Of a stretch of 64,000 nt of DNA, positions 10,319-18,627 are shown piece after piece. Position 1 is the stretch's first letter; each line of letters opens with the position of its first letter. The position numbers were made by a program, and so were the translations under genes. The DNA lies in the NCBI RefSeq assembly GCF_023920105.1, contig NZ_CP083693.1, forward strand, positions 1 to 64,000, in the 5' to 3' direction. This stretch comes from Bartonella taylorii. Lineage in GTDB: Bacteria > Pseudomonadota > Alphaproteobacteria > Rhizobiales > Rhizobiaceae. The notes beneath the pieces are model-generated. The model saw only the letters and a program-made list of their open reading frames with translations, ran no database searches and was not told the origin of the DNA.

Positions 10319-10762
10319 TTAATCTGAAAAGTGATTTTTTTTATCTTTTTTCCACAGAAAATAAGTCGCAAGTCCAAGCACTGGAACGCTCAATTTAGCA
10401 AAAGGAAGATGTTTGCTTAGAAGTGCGATGCTTGAAAGTGTCGCATCTGTCATAAGTTGATGGCGTTGTTCTTCCGACTTCTTTTGTTGTTCATATTGTT
10501 GGTAAGTTTTAACAACACGGCCAATCAAAACACCCAATCCTGCAACAAAAAGCCAAATGAAAAACATTGTGCTGGCTGCTGCAAGAGGCTTCATGATTGA
10601 ACATAATGCAATAAAGCCTATCATACATAAAAAGAGCAACGACATGAACAATGAGATGCTTATAATCCCACAGCAGATTGCTTGAAGGCGGACCTGCTTG
10701 ACGGTGCTTTTTAATCCTCCACCGGCAAGATGGTTTAAAAGAGGAACGATAAACTTATGCAT
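10319..10762 (-). CDS. Phage-holin-like (YqjE-type) membrane protein
   Basis: 147 residues with two adjacent hydrophobic segments (ICCGIISISLFMSLLFLCMIGFIAL and TMFFIWLFVAGLGVLIG), a charged stretch (YQQYEQQKKSEEQRHQ) and a third weaker hydrophobic segment near the end. Length and arrangement fit the YqjE/Pfam holin superfamily proteins that accompany YqjD-like (DUF883) proteins; it is probably an inner-membrane protein, not a lysis holin. It starts 4 bases after the DUF883 gene on the same strand, so the two form an operon that ends at the terminator at 10247-10288. Function is unknown. Confidence 0.7.
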   Translation of the reverse strand: MHKFIVPLLNHLAGGGLKSTVKQVRLQAICCGIISISLFMSLLFLCMIGFIALCSIMKPLAAASTMFFIWLFVAGLGVLIGRVVKTYQQYEQQKKSEEQRHQLMTDATLSSIALLSKHLPFAKLSVPVLGLATYFLWKKDKKNHFSD

Positions 10763-10765
10763 TGC

Positions 10766-11083
10766 TTAACGACGCAATAATTGAGCAAGAATAAAACCAA
10801 CACCTGCTGCAAATAGAACGCTTTTTCCAGGGTTTTTACGAACACATTGGTTCATGGTTTGTTCAAGATCGCCGATTTTTTCTTTTGCTTGAGTCATCAT
10901 ATCTTCACTACTTTCTTTCGCGGAATTATATAGTTTTTCGGCTTTATCTTTCGCTGCGCTTAACTTGTTTGCTCCAAGATCTGTCAGTGTTGAGGTTATT
11001 CCTGAAATTTCACCGCGTAACTTCTCTAACTGTCCTTGTAGATCTTTCGTTTTATTATTCTCTGTTGTTTTATTGTTTGCCAT
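10766..11083 (-). CDS. DUF883/YqjD-like membrane-anchored protein
   Basis: 105 residues: a long charged amphipathic helix region (LEKLRGEISGITSTL through EKIGDLEQTMNQCVRKNPGK) followed by a single C-terminal membrane anchor (SVLFAAGVGFILAQLLRR). The VRKNPGKSVLFAAGVGFILA end is the hallmark of the ElaB/YqjD/DUF883 family, tail-anchored inner-membrane proteins of which the E. coli members bind stationary-phase ribosomes. The ATG at 11081-11083 has GAGGGAAAGAG upstream. First gene of a two-gene operon. Confidence 0.88.
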   Translation of the reverse strand: MANNKTTENNKTKDLQGQLEKLRGEISGITSTLTDLGANKLSAAKDKAEKLYNSAKESSEDMMTQAKEKIGDLEQTMNQCVRKNPGKSVLFAAGVGFILAQLLRR

Positions 11084-11502
11084 GATGCTCTTTCCCTCTC
11101 TGATTCATCATTACTCAGTATTTGTGTGTTCATAGTGATCATTTGCATTGGAGTAAAAATTTTCACTGCTTTTGTAACGCCAAATGTTTTTTTTAGTTCC
11201 ATCTCTTGGTCAATTTAAAAGTGTTTTTGATAAAATGAATTCTGCTTACCTATCAGATCAGTTTTGCACGTGAATGGGTATGGTAAGATTCCTTAAGTAG
11301 CATCTCATATGCTTATGAAAGTGTAAAGCATCGTCATGGTATTTCTAACTTTCAATGTTGCCTTGAGCCAATGCACCTTTGATTTTTTCTGGAAGCATTT
11401 TGATATGTTGAGTCCTTTTTTAGACGGTTTTTTATCATTTTGAAAAGGGGGACTGAAATGAAAAACTATTCCTTTCTTTGCGTGTATTCACTTGTATCCT
11501 AT

Positions 11503-11514
11503 TTGATAAATCAA
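11503..11514. promoter_or_regulatory. Palindrome TTGATAAATCAA, upstream copy
   Basis: Inverted TTGAT/ATCAA arms with a 2-base centre, about 290 bases upstream of exbB. A second copy lies 153 bases further on. Possible operator; no regulator can be named from the sequence. Confidence 0.3.
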
Positions 11515-11643
11515 CTGTAAATGTAATGGGGTTTGCTAGTTAAAGCGCATTTGCGCATTAGATCTTTTTTGTTAGGTAAGTTCTTTTAATTTGTGTAGAG
11601 AAAAATTTCTTTAAAATCCCTCTTGAAAGAGGCGTCTTGTGAA

Positions 11644-11676
11644 ATAAAACTATACTTGATTTATCAAGTTTTATTT
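11644..11676. promoter_or_regulatory. Nested palindrome upstream of exbB
   Basis: ACTTGATTTATCAAGT (11654-11669) sits inside longer arms AATAAAACT and AGTTTTATT, followed by a T run. It could act as an operator for exbBD or as a terminator on the + strand; there is no upstream + gene close by, so an operator is slightly more likely. Confidence 0.35.
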
Positions 11677-11794
11677 TTTAGACTGAATACAGAATGATGT
11701 TAAGAGAGACGTGGTGTTGTGGGAGAGGGTGCTGCGGCGGTGGTGACACAGTTCGTAAGATCAGAAAAAGAAAACCACAATATGTGAGATAGAA

Positions 11795-12661
11795 ATGGAA
11801 TCTGAGACAGTACCCTTAGAGAGCACGTCTGCCGTGTTTGCAGCGCATGATCTTTCCCCTTTTTCTATGTTTATGGCGGCTGATTTTGTTGTGAAAGCCG
11901 TTATCGTTTTTTTGTTGCTTGCTTCTCTTGCTTCTTGGACAATTGCTTTTGTCAAAATTGTTGAGATCACTTTGGCAAAACGACGCGTGCGCCATGAACT
12001 TCGATTAGCTCTTAATGCTCAGACTCTCACGCGTTTGGCTGCTAGCTTAAAAGAAAGTAAAGGGGCTGGTGTGTTCTTTCTCAAAGAAGTTTTGAAAGAA
12101 GTGTATCTTTCTGCACAACAGGTTCATTTTGTTGGTACTGAAGGGACCAGTGGGAGCTCTGGTGAAAGAGCTGGCACAAGATCAGGGATGAAAAATATTT
12201 TTGATGAGGATACCTTCTTCTATGAGGAGATTGATCGCTATGGAGAGATTGCGCGCGATATGAATGAAGGCGTAAAGGAGAGGGTTCATTCTCTTTTGTC
12301 TCGCTGTTTGCTGGCTGCTATGCGCCGTGTTGCATGTGGGAGTGCTGTTCTTGCAACCATTGGTGCACTTGCCCCCTTTGTTGGTCTCTTTGCAACGGTT
12401 TGGGGGATCATGAATTCTTTTATCGGTATCGCCAAGTCTCAAACAACGCAGCTTGATGTTGTTGCTCCTGGAATTGCTGAAGCCTTGCTTGCAACGGCTA
12501 TCGGGCTTTTTGTAGCCATTCCCGCTGTTGTTATGTATAATAGCCTCATGCGTGCTTTGAGTAGTTATCGCAATGACTTGGGCGATATTGCTGCTGCCAT
12601 TGAAAGGCTTTTGAGCCGTGAACTCGATAGACAGAGACAACAGAAAAGTCATAAAAAATGA
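11795..12661 (+). CDS. exbB: TonB-system energiser ExbB
   Basis: 288-residue inner-membrane proton-channel subunit of the MotA/TolQ/ExbB family that, with ExbD, energises TonB-dependent outer-membrane uptake, in Bartonella chiefly of heme. The first membrane segment ([27 protein letters not shown]) is followed by a long cytoplasmic loop, then two further segments ([31 protein letters not shown] and [26 protein letters not shown]) with the family motifs. The loop contains an unusual Gly/Ser-rich patch ([18 protein letters not shown]). Its stop overlaps the exbD start in an ATGA. tonB itself is not nearby. Confidence 0.9.
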   Translation: MESETVPLESTSAVFAAHDLSPFSMFMAADFVVKAVIVFLLLASLASWTIAFVKIVEITLAKRRVRHELRLALNAQTLTRLAASLKESKGAGVFFLKEVLKEVYLSAQQVHFVGTEGTSGSSGERAGTRSGMKNIFDEDTFFYEEIDRYGEIARDMNEGVKERVHSLLSRCLLAAMRRVACGSAVLATIGALAPFVGLFATVWGIMNSFIGIAKSQTTQLDVVAPGIAEALLATAIGLFVAIPAVVMYNSLMRALSSYRNDLGDIAAAIERLLSRELDRQRQQKSHKK

Positions 12662-13233
12662 AAGCAAATTTTAATGATCATTGGGATACAGATGAGGGCG
12701 GGTTGCACAGTGAGATTAATGTAACCCCTTTTATTGATGTTGTTCTGGTATTGCTTATTGTTTTTATGGTGGCTGCACCTTTGGCAACATCTGTTATTCC
12801 AGTGCAACTTCCTTCTATCACCCAAGCACCTTCTGTGGTTCAGCCTGATCAGCCTCTTTATGTGACTTTGCAAAAAGATCGTTCACTTTATGTTGGTGAT
12901 AACCTTGTCAATCAAGCGGTGTTTACTGAAGCTTTGCTTAAAGAAACAAACCGAAATTTAGAGACAAAAATTTTGATCAAAGCTGATAGTGAAATTGATT
13001 ATGGGGCTGTTGTCGATTTGCTCAATCAAATACGGACTGCTGGATACACTAAAGTTGGTCTTATGGGATTGCAAAAATCTTCCAATGTTGTTGCAAAAGG
13101 TGTTGTATCTGATGGAACAGCCGTCGCGACAGATGCTGTAGGGGAGAATGTTACCAGTGGTGCTGGTACGGCGACAAGCGATGTGGTAAATGCTAACACT
13201 TCTGCGATGGGAACTGTTTCTCCTGTAGAGTAA
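12658..13233 (+). CDS. exbD: TonB-system energiser ExbD
   Basis: 191 residues. The N-terminus has the ExbD/TolR pattern: [25 protein letters not shown], a membrane segment carrying the essential Asp (FIDVVLVLL). A periplasmic domain follows ([50 protein letters not shown]). The last 45 residues are an Ala/Thr/Val/Ser-rich low-complexity tail that ordinary ExbD proteins (about 140-150 residues) lack. Overlaps exbB by four bases and must be co-translated with it. Confidence 0.92.
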   Translation: MKANFNDHWDTDEGGLHSEINVTPFIDVVLVLLIVFMVAAPLATSVIPVQLPSITQAPSVVQPDQPLYVTLQKDRSLYVGDNLVNQAVFTEALLKETNRNLETKILIKADSEIDYGAVVDLLNQIRTAGYTKVGLMGLQKSSNVVAKGVVSDGTAVATDAVGENVTSGAGTATSDVVNANTSAMGTVSPVE

Positions 13234-13352
13234 AGAAGACGATCTCGTAACAATGGGGTTTTGCCATTTTTTTCTGCTTAAGTTTGTTTTGTTAAGCTAA
13301 AGCGGCCTGTATTTCGATTCCTCTGCGCTGCCTTTTCTTGCTCTTTTTCTGA

Positions 13353-13660
13353 GGTGCTTCAAGGATATACATATCATCTTGGATAACTGAGGGGATGATC
13401 GTTTGTGCAATGCGCATGCCCTGTTTAAGGGAAAAGTTTTTTGTCTCAAATTTGTGAGAAGAACTTTGACTTCACAGCCCGACAATTGTAGGTAATTGCT
13501 CTCAATTGCTTTGGGTATTAAGGCATGTGATGTCGTGTGGCTAAATTAGAGTGTAGGCGTATTTGTGCTGTGAAGTTAAGAAACAAGTGAAAGATGAAGC
13601 TCTTTAGAATAAACGCGTGCTGTTTTGCTGTAACGGCGATAACGGTTTCTTTTTCCCAAT
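13353..13660 (-). pseudogene. Decayed copy of the dut 3' half
   Basis: Plus-strand blocks such as gtttgtgcaatgcgcat, gagaagaactttgacttcac, ttaaggcatgtgat and gaaacaagtgaaagat recur in the same order and spacing in dut (13788-14040) with many substitutions and indels. Encoded fragments such as CEVKVLLTNLRQKTFPLNR echo [19 protein letters not shown] of the intact enzyme. It lies directly downstream of dut and cannot code for a functional protein. Confidence 0.85.
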
Positions 13661-13667
13661 TTCTTAC

Positions 13668-14210
13668 TTAATCGTGCCCTGTTGAGCCAAAGCCCCCTGT
13701 GCCACGACTTCCCGTGCTGCTTGGGGAGCTGTCTTGTTGATCCGGTTCAATTTCGTAAACATCCACTTGGGTAACTGGTGCTATGACTGTTTGTGCAATG
13801 CGCATTCCGCGTGTAATGGAGAAGTTTTCTTGCCCCAAATTGATGAGAAGTACTTTGACTTCACCACGGTAATCGCTGTCGATTGTTCCAGGGGTGTTTA
13901 GGCATGTGATACCGTGCTTTAAGGCTAAACCAGAGCGTGGACGTATTTGTGCTTCAAAACCGGGAGACAAGTGAAAGATAAGACCTGTTGGAATAAGGGC
14001 GCGTTGTCCTGGAGCAAGAGTGAGCGTTTCTTCTTCTCCAACTGCTGCTCGTAGATCAAGACCAGCAGAACCCACTGTGGCATAGTGGGGAAGTTCTAGA
14101 CCTTGTCCATGTTCAAGGAGTTGGATTGATAAGGTTACCTTTTGTGCAAGATGAGGGGATGTCTTCGACGAAGAGGGGCTCTTTGGGCTGTTCAGGTGCC
14201 TATAGGGCAT
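13668..14210 (-). CDS. dut: dUTP diphosphatase
   Basis: Hydrolyses dUTP to dUMP, keeping uracil out of DNA and feeding dTMP synthesis. All five trimeric-dUTPase motifs are visible: [40 protein letters not shown] and [11 protein letters not shown] chose the ATG at 14208-14210 (180 residues), with GGAG upstream; a TTG two codons earlier is also possible. The N-terminus carries about 20 extra Ser/Pro-rich residues relative to most bacterial dUTPases (about 150 residues). It is convergent with exbBD, with the decayed duplicate between them. Confidence 0.95.
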   Translation of the reverse strand: MPYRHLNSPKSPSSSKTSPHLAQKVTLSIQLLEHGQGLELPHYATVGSAGLDLRAAVGEEETLTLAPGQRALIPTGLIFHLSPGFEAQIRPRSGLALKHGITCLNTPGTIDSDYRGEVKVLLINLGQENFSITRGMRIAQTVIAPVTQVDVYEIEPDQQDSSPSSTGSRGTGGFGSTGHD

Positions 14211-14353
14211 GGTCAAAGCATCTCCAAAATATAAAAAACAAACACAACTCTAACAAAAAACTGCTTTTGAAGCAAGCAGCTAAAGATCTATGGAAACGAA
14301 AGATTCCACTGCTTTTTTTGTATGGTAAATGCTTTTTTTCCATAGTATTTGTT

Positions 14354-15220
14354 TTATATACTACCAATGAAGATGCCCGTAGCGAAAACGAGAGCTCCGC
14401 CAATGATAACCTGTAAAGATGCGCGCCAAAAAGGGGTCGACATAAATTTGTTTTGAATCCAGACTATTGCCCAAAGTTCGAAGAAAACAATAATAAACGC
14501 AATAATTGTCGCAACGTAAAAAGAGTTAATTAAATAAGGAAGTGTGTGACCTAGTCCGCCTAACGTTGTCATAACACCGCTGGCAATGCCTCTTTTCAAT
14601 GGAGAACCACGACCTGACAATTTGCCATCGTCATGGGCTGCTTCTGTGAAACCCATTGAAAGGCCTGCTCCAACTGAAGCCGAGAGCCCTATCAAAAAAG
14701 TTTGATGTGTATCTCCCGTTGCAAAAGCTGCTGCAAAAATAGGTGCAAGGGTGGAGACAGAACCATCCATTAAGCCTGCAAGACCAGGTTGAATCCACGT
14801 TAAAAGCATTTGTTTATGCGTTTTTGATGGCTTTTTCGGAGCTTGTTTTTTCACCGTTGCTGTGTGTGCATTTGCGCTTGAAGCTATTGTACGTGCATTC
14901 GCGTTGGAGGTTATTGTGCATGCATTTGCGCTTGAGTATTTACTTGTTACAAGGGCAGGATGGTCACACAATGAATCTACAGTTCTTGCACGATTGCTAC
15001 AAGAAAGGCAAAGAAGCTGCTTATAATTTTTAAGCTCTTGCATGCCCATTTCTGCAAAAATTGCTGCTTGCTTAGAAGAATAAGGTTTGAGAGCCTTTGC
15101 GTATTTTAAATAAAGAGCTGCGTGGTGTTCTTTTGCTTTGAGCGCTCGAATCATCATTTTTTGTGCTGAACGAAAGGACAGAGCTTTACGTTGTACAAAT
15201 GAAAAAAACGATTTCAACAT
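14354..15220 (-). CDS. mbfA: MbfA-like iron exporter (VIT1/CCC1 domain) with degenerate ferritin-like domain
   Basis: 288 residues. The C-terminal part is a VIT1/CCC1-type transporter domain: PGLAGLMDGSVSTLAPIFAAA, LIGLSASVGAGLSMGFTEAAHDDG, then two or three membrane segments. In rhizobial MbfA this follows a ferritin-like domain and exports iron under Irr control. Here the N-terminal 75 residues still look helical, but the expected EExxH-type ligand pattern is not intact (EMGMQELKNYKQ). A low-complexity linker of repeated SANA/TI segments joins the two parts. A perfect Irr-type box sits 17 bases upstream of the start. The family is clear; iron export is inferred from it. Confidence 0.83.
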   Translation of the reverse strand: MLKSFFSFVQRKALSFRSAQKMMIRALKAKEHHAALYLKYAKALKPYSSKQAAIFAEMGMQELKNYKQLLCLSCSNRARTVDSLCDHPALVTSKYSSANACTITSNANARTIASSANAHTATVKKQAPKKPSKTHKQMLLTWIQPGLAGLMDGSVSTLAPIFAAAFATGDTHQTFLIGLSASVGAGLSMGFTEAAHDDGKLSGRGSPLKRGIASGVMTTLGGLGHTLPYLINSFYVATIIAFIIVFFELWAIVWIQNKFMSTPFWRASLQVIIGGALVFATGIFIGSI

Positions 15221-15236
15221 TTTCTGTTCCTTTGCA

Positions 15237-15255
15237 CTTTAGAATAATTCTAAAG
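15237..15255. promoter_or_regulatory. Irr/ICE-type iron control box
   Basis: CTTTAGAATAATTCTAAAG is a perfect 19-bp inverted repeat around a central A and matches the rhizobial iron control element (TTTAGAA...TTCTAAA) bound by Irr. It ends 17 bases before the mbfA start, so bound Irr would block transcription; MbfA genes of Agrobacterium and Bradyrhizobium are known Irr targets. Confidence 0.88.
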
Positions 15256-16069
15256 ATATAAGAATAAAAACATGAAAGTCAATCTAAAATTAAAAAATTG
15301 ATAAAAGACAGGGGTAAGAAGAGAGGGGCGTTGATGCGTAAAGATTAAGAAAAATTACGTGTAAGAAGTGATAAAATTGTGGTTATGCAAAAATGGTGTT
15401 GTTTGTATTCGAAGACCATATTTTGTCCATATGCTAGGAAAGCGTGTTGAGGGATTGTGGTGGGGAAGCTCTTTTCCTCTAAAAACAGTATTGATAAGGA
15501 GAAAATTCAAAGAGTCATCATTATAAAACTGTATGTAGCTCGTATTGGCATATATACAAATTTTCTTTGATTTTTAAAAATAGCGTGTTTGTGTTCATTG
15601 CTTGGAAGTATGGTGGATAACAGAGGAAGTTTTTTGAGTGAGATAGGGTTTGGGCAATAATATTGGCCGAATAATAGCTAAGAGATTTTTTGTGATTAGG
15701 CATTGTGTGAGCATCATAATAGCTACCGTAGAATGAAAGAGCTAAGCTATGTAACAAATTACTGATAAATTCTTCTCCATTGTTGTGAAAGAGCGCTGTA
15801 TGAAGTTGTGTGTCTGAATTATAAGATAGAGTAGCTAAAAGTGCAAAACGCTGGAAGATGTATTTCTAATTCTTGCAACTCACAAAGCCATTCCAACATG
15901 CGTATACTGCACCGGAAAGAAAAAGCTATCAATTTTTACTCTATTATCACTCAAAATACCCTCAAACAGTTTTCAATTTATAGCATTGCATTTGTGTGAA
16001 TATAGCTGATCAAATTTTATTCATCATGTAGAGTGGGGAAAAGTTAACGATATTAATTGAATATAAAAA
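15256..16069. other. Intergenic region, no supported gene
   Basis: About 800 bases. A 78-codon open frame at 15521-15757 on - has no Shine-Dalgarno, no recognisable motif and biased composition; I do not call it. The rest has frequent stops in all frames. Confidence 0.45.
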
Positions 16070-16103
16070 AACATAAACTGTAATTCAGATTACAGTTTAT
16101 GTT
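16070..16103 (-). terminator. Strong terminator of the 16.2 kb gene
   Basis: A perfect 15-bp stem (AACATAAACTGTAAT with ATTACAGTTTATGTT) and a TCAG loop, followed on the - strand by a T run. It lies about 50 bases after the stop of the small exported-protein gene. Confidence 0.9.
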
Positions 16104-16155
16104 ATTAAGTATTAAACAAGCTTACTGTTTAAACTGTATTTAAGTGAAATGTTGT

Positions 16156-16515
16156 TTAAATGAGCATCCACGCACTGTCTGCAAAAGCATCGAATGCTTT
16201 TTGACCCGGTGTACGATAGGGAGGCCGCTTTTTAGAAAATAACCATGTAAAATACGCAAGAAGACCCCAAACTGCTGGTGCAAGTCCCATCATAATTCCT
16301 ACCTTTACAACACCTTTTTTAAAATCTTGTTCAGTACTTTGTGTTGAAATATGATCCATAACCATATTAACAACTTTATTTTCTTTTGACACTGTAGAAG
16401 CAAAACTAGAACCTTGAGAATGACTATTCAAATAATAAGCATTAGCTTCCAAAACCTGTGAAAAGAAAAAGGCTATTGTAACAGTATATAACGCGATTTT
16501 TTGAAATATTTTCAT
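16156..16515 (-). CDS. Small exported membrane protein, unknown
   Basis: 119 residues with a clear signal peptide (IALYTVTIAFFFSQVLEANA) followed by about 50 soluble residues and one membrane segment (VGIMMGLAPAVWGLLAYFTWLF), then KKRPPYRTPGQKAFDAFADS. I do not recognise the family. The gene is real on the evidence of a GGGAT Shine-Dalgarno before the ATG at 16513-16515, a signal peptide and a strong dedicated terminator. It stands alone in AT-rich accessory DNA. The topology suggests that the middle faces the periplasm and the tail the cytoplasm. Confidence 0.7.
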   Translation of the reverse strand: MKIFQKIALYTVTIAFFFSQVLEANAYYLNSHSQGSSFASTVSKENKVVNMVMDHISTQSTEQDFKKGVVKVGIMMGLAPAVWGLLAYFTWLFSKKRPPYRTPGQKAFDAFADSAWMLI

Positions 16516-17687
16516 TATAATGATCCCAATTTAAAAGATTTAATCAAAAAAGTTTTTTCATTGCACCCTCTAAACAAAACAAAAAAACACCGTGGCATCT
16601 CATGATGCATAATTTCATTATGTATTTAAGGTGCTGTTAATACAAAGCGCTTAATTACACATTTTGTATTATATTTAAGTAATTTCCATAGTTTATTGAT
16701 TCTGTCAACTTTTCAATTTTGTTTTTTAACTTAAATTATAAGCTGTATTTTTTTTGTTAACCTAGAAATAAATTTAAATTATCTTATTGTTTTTATTATA
16801 CTTATTGTATAATCTGTTTTGATGCTTCATAAGCGCAATTCTATGCTATCAACGGAGATATTTTAAATATACAAAATGTTTTTTTAAATATACAAAATGT
16901 AGTTTTATTTTAGTGTAAATGACATATGGTATGTATGAATTTTTCAAATTCCATAGCATTTTTATAAAATGCTTTGCATCAATGATGCAATTTTTGAGAT
17001 ATATTGCGGTGTGAAGTAATCTTTTTTATGTTATATCGTAAAATACTATTTTGGGGTGTGGTGATGTAAGTTCTGTGTTCAGCGTTATAGTTACTAATCG
17101 GTAGTCATATGGTAAGTAAACCAATATTATTCAGATTACATAAGCATTGTTAGCTCTCTTTACAGAAATTGATGCGTTCAAAAATGGATGGAGTATTCTG
17201 TGTAGTCTTAAAGCGCCTGAATCATTAAATGCTCTTTACTATGTTTTTCTTTTCAAACATGCTGGCTTTTTCATCCGCTTCATCTGCATTGAGGGAAGTA
17301 AATAAACAAATTATGAAGTCGAGTATCTTTTGGTAGATTCGGCGGTTGGACATTTCAATAGCGCGAAGAACAAGAGGTTATTTGCTATGCCAAATTATGA
17401 AAATATTTTTTCAATCTTGGAAAGCTATTCCCATTGCGGAAAATCATATAAAGCTTAAGCAACGGCAGCACGATTTTTTGTGCAATGAAACGATAAGTAT
17501 GTAAAACATCTCGGTAATCTCAATGGGAAACTTTACCGGATCAACAGTATGGATATTGTCTTCTGCTTACCCCAAATTGCAGATATTTCAGAACTCCAAC
17601 GGTGGAGAATGAATGTTGAATATGTTTTAGGGGAGGTTGCACAAAATGACTAAAAAAGTTCTCAAAAAAAATACCGAAAATGACGAA
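16516..17687. other. Long AT-rich region without supported genes
   Basis: About 1.2 kb. 16859-16902 holds an imperfect tandem duplication of ttttaaatatacaaaatgt. 17190-17560 looks like decayed coding sequence (short open stretches broken by stops) but I cannot name the parent gene. Confidence 0.4.
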
Positions 17688-17707
17688 AGGAGTGGTTTCC
17701 CACTCCT
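17688..17707 (-). terminator. Hairpin downstream of the PemK-like gene
   Basis: AGGAGTGG and CCACTCCT form an 8-bp stem with a 4-base loop (GAAA when read on -), followed on - by TTCGTCATTTT. It lies about 85 bases past the toxin stop. Confidence 0.6.
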
Positions 17708-17791
17708 CCGTTCCTGTCTCCCCTTGCGGGGAAGCGGCCACCATTACGATGCCGTTTATGCTGACATATATACGCTTATTTTTTAAAAAAG

Positions 17792-18322
17792 TCAATGGTG
17801 TAAACGCGGTAAATGTTTGAGCATAAGAGCTATGACTTTATGAAACTCTTCTTCAGATAATCTTGGAACACTATGCGAACAACTTAAGCGACTTACGGAA
17901 ACTGTCGTGACATAATTGCAGATAATCCATGCTTTTTTATTTTCTATAGGAGATCGAAGTGGGTAGGCGGCTGGATTATTGGGTTGTGATTTCGTAGAAA
18001 AAGGCAAAACCGTTACATTTCCATAGAGTTTTGCATTCTTAGAAAGCACTAAAACAGGCCGCTTTTTCCAAAATTCAGGCAATATTGAATCATGAGGAAA
18101 GTCGCACCAAAAAATTTGCCTAATGCGTGGTGCCGATTTGATTCGTGGTTTTATATGGGGTGGTTTTTTGTAAGGAGCATTTAAATCTCCTACCCGCGCA
18201 TGTTCGCGCCATGCATCATGATCATGTTCCATCATGATGTTCGGTTCTTTAAGTTGGCATATATCTAAGGGAGTAGGCGACGGAGTTGTAACAGGAGGCG
18301 TTGTGTTCTTATCCTCAGGCAT
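17792..18322 (-). CDS. PemK/MazF-family toxin-like protein
   Basis: 176 residues. The C-terminal 110 have the PemK/MazF fold pattern: RIRQIFWCDFPHD, the KKRPVLVLSK strand typical of MazF-like endoribonucleases, then NVTVLPFSTK and KKAWIICNYVTTVSVSRL. The N-terminal 65 residues are Pro/Thr-rich and then HDHDAWREHARVGD, and are not part of the usual domain (about 110 residues). No antitoxin-like gene precedes or follows it, so this may be a solitary toxin, a decayed module or a repurposed member. The family call rests on the motifs; RNase activity is inferred. The start ATG at 18320 lacks a strong Shine-Dalgarno; an internal start is possible. Confidence 0.72.
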   Translation of the reverse strand: MPEDKNTTPPVTTPSPTPLDICQLKEPNIMMEHDHDAWREHARVGDLNAPYKKPPHIKPRIKSAPRIRQIFWCDFPHDSILPEFWKKRPVLVLSKNAKLYGNVTVLPFSTKSQPNNPAAYPLRSPIENKKAWIICNYVTTVSVSRLSCSHSVPRLSEEEFHKVIALMLKHLPRLHH

Positions 18323-18627
18323 GGTAGACCATTCGTATTTATTGGTCCCCTCACTTATTGTTTATCGCTTTTCCACTGCGGGCTTCTATCAAAATATCGT
18401 AAATAAGTACAGAGATTTGAATTATAAAATGTACACATGCCTTATTTTATAGTTTTAATGCCAAAAAAGATTCGTATACGGGGCAAGTGTAGTTATACTG
18501 ATTACATAAATTGGGAATAGAGAAAGCACGTTTACTCCGAAAATCAAATCAACCGTAGCTTCTTTTTCGCTCTGGAGTTTTTGATGTGCGTTTCAACGTG
18601 CTCAAAAGTTAAAACTTGCCTATGACA

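Larger units (their letters stand above)
11084..11794. other. Intergenic region upstream of exbB
   Basis: About 710 AT-rich bases without a supported gene, between two divergent operons. Two copies of an interrupted palindrome with TTGAT/ATCAA arms (11503-11514 and 11656-11667) are the only structure I see. Confidence 0.5.

Noticed and set aside
10319-10762. Phage holin acting in lysis
   Set aside because: It is paired with a YqjD/DUF883 gene and far from the lysis cassette; the holin name reflects a superfamily resemblance only.
15521-15757. 78-codon frame on - in the gap after mbfA
   Set aside because: No Shine-Dalgarno or recognisable motif; composition like non-coding flanks.
17541-17795. 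84-codon frame coupled to the PemK-like gene
   Set aside because: Starts with TTG at the toxin stop, contains a terminator-like hairpin, and has no conserved pattern; too weak to call an antitoxin.
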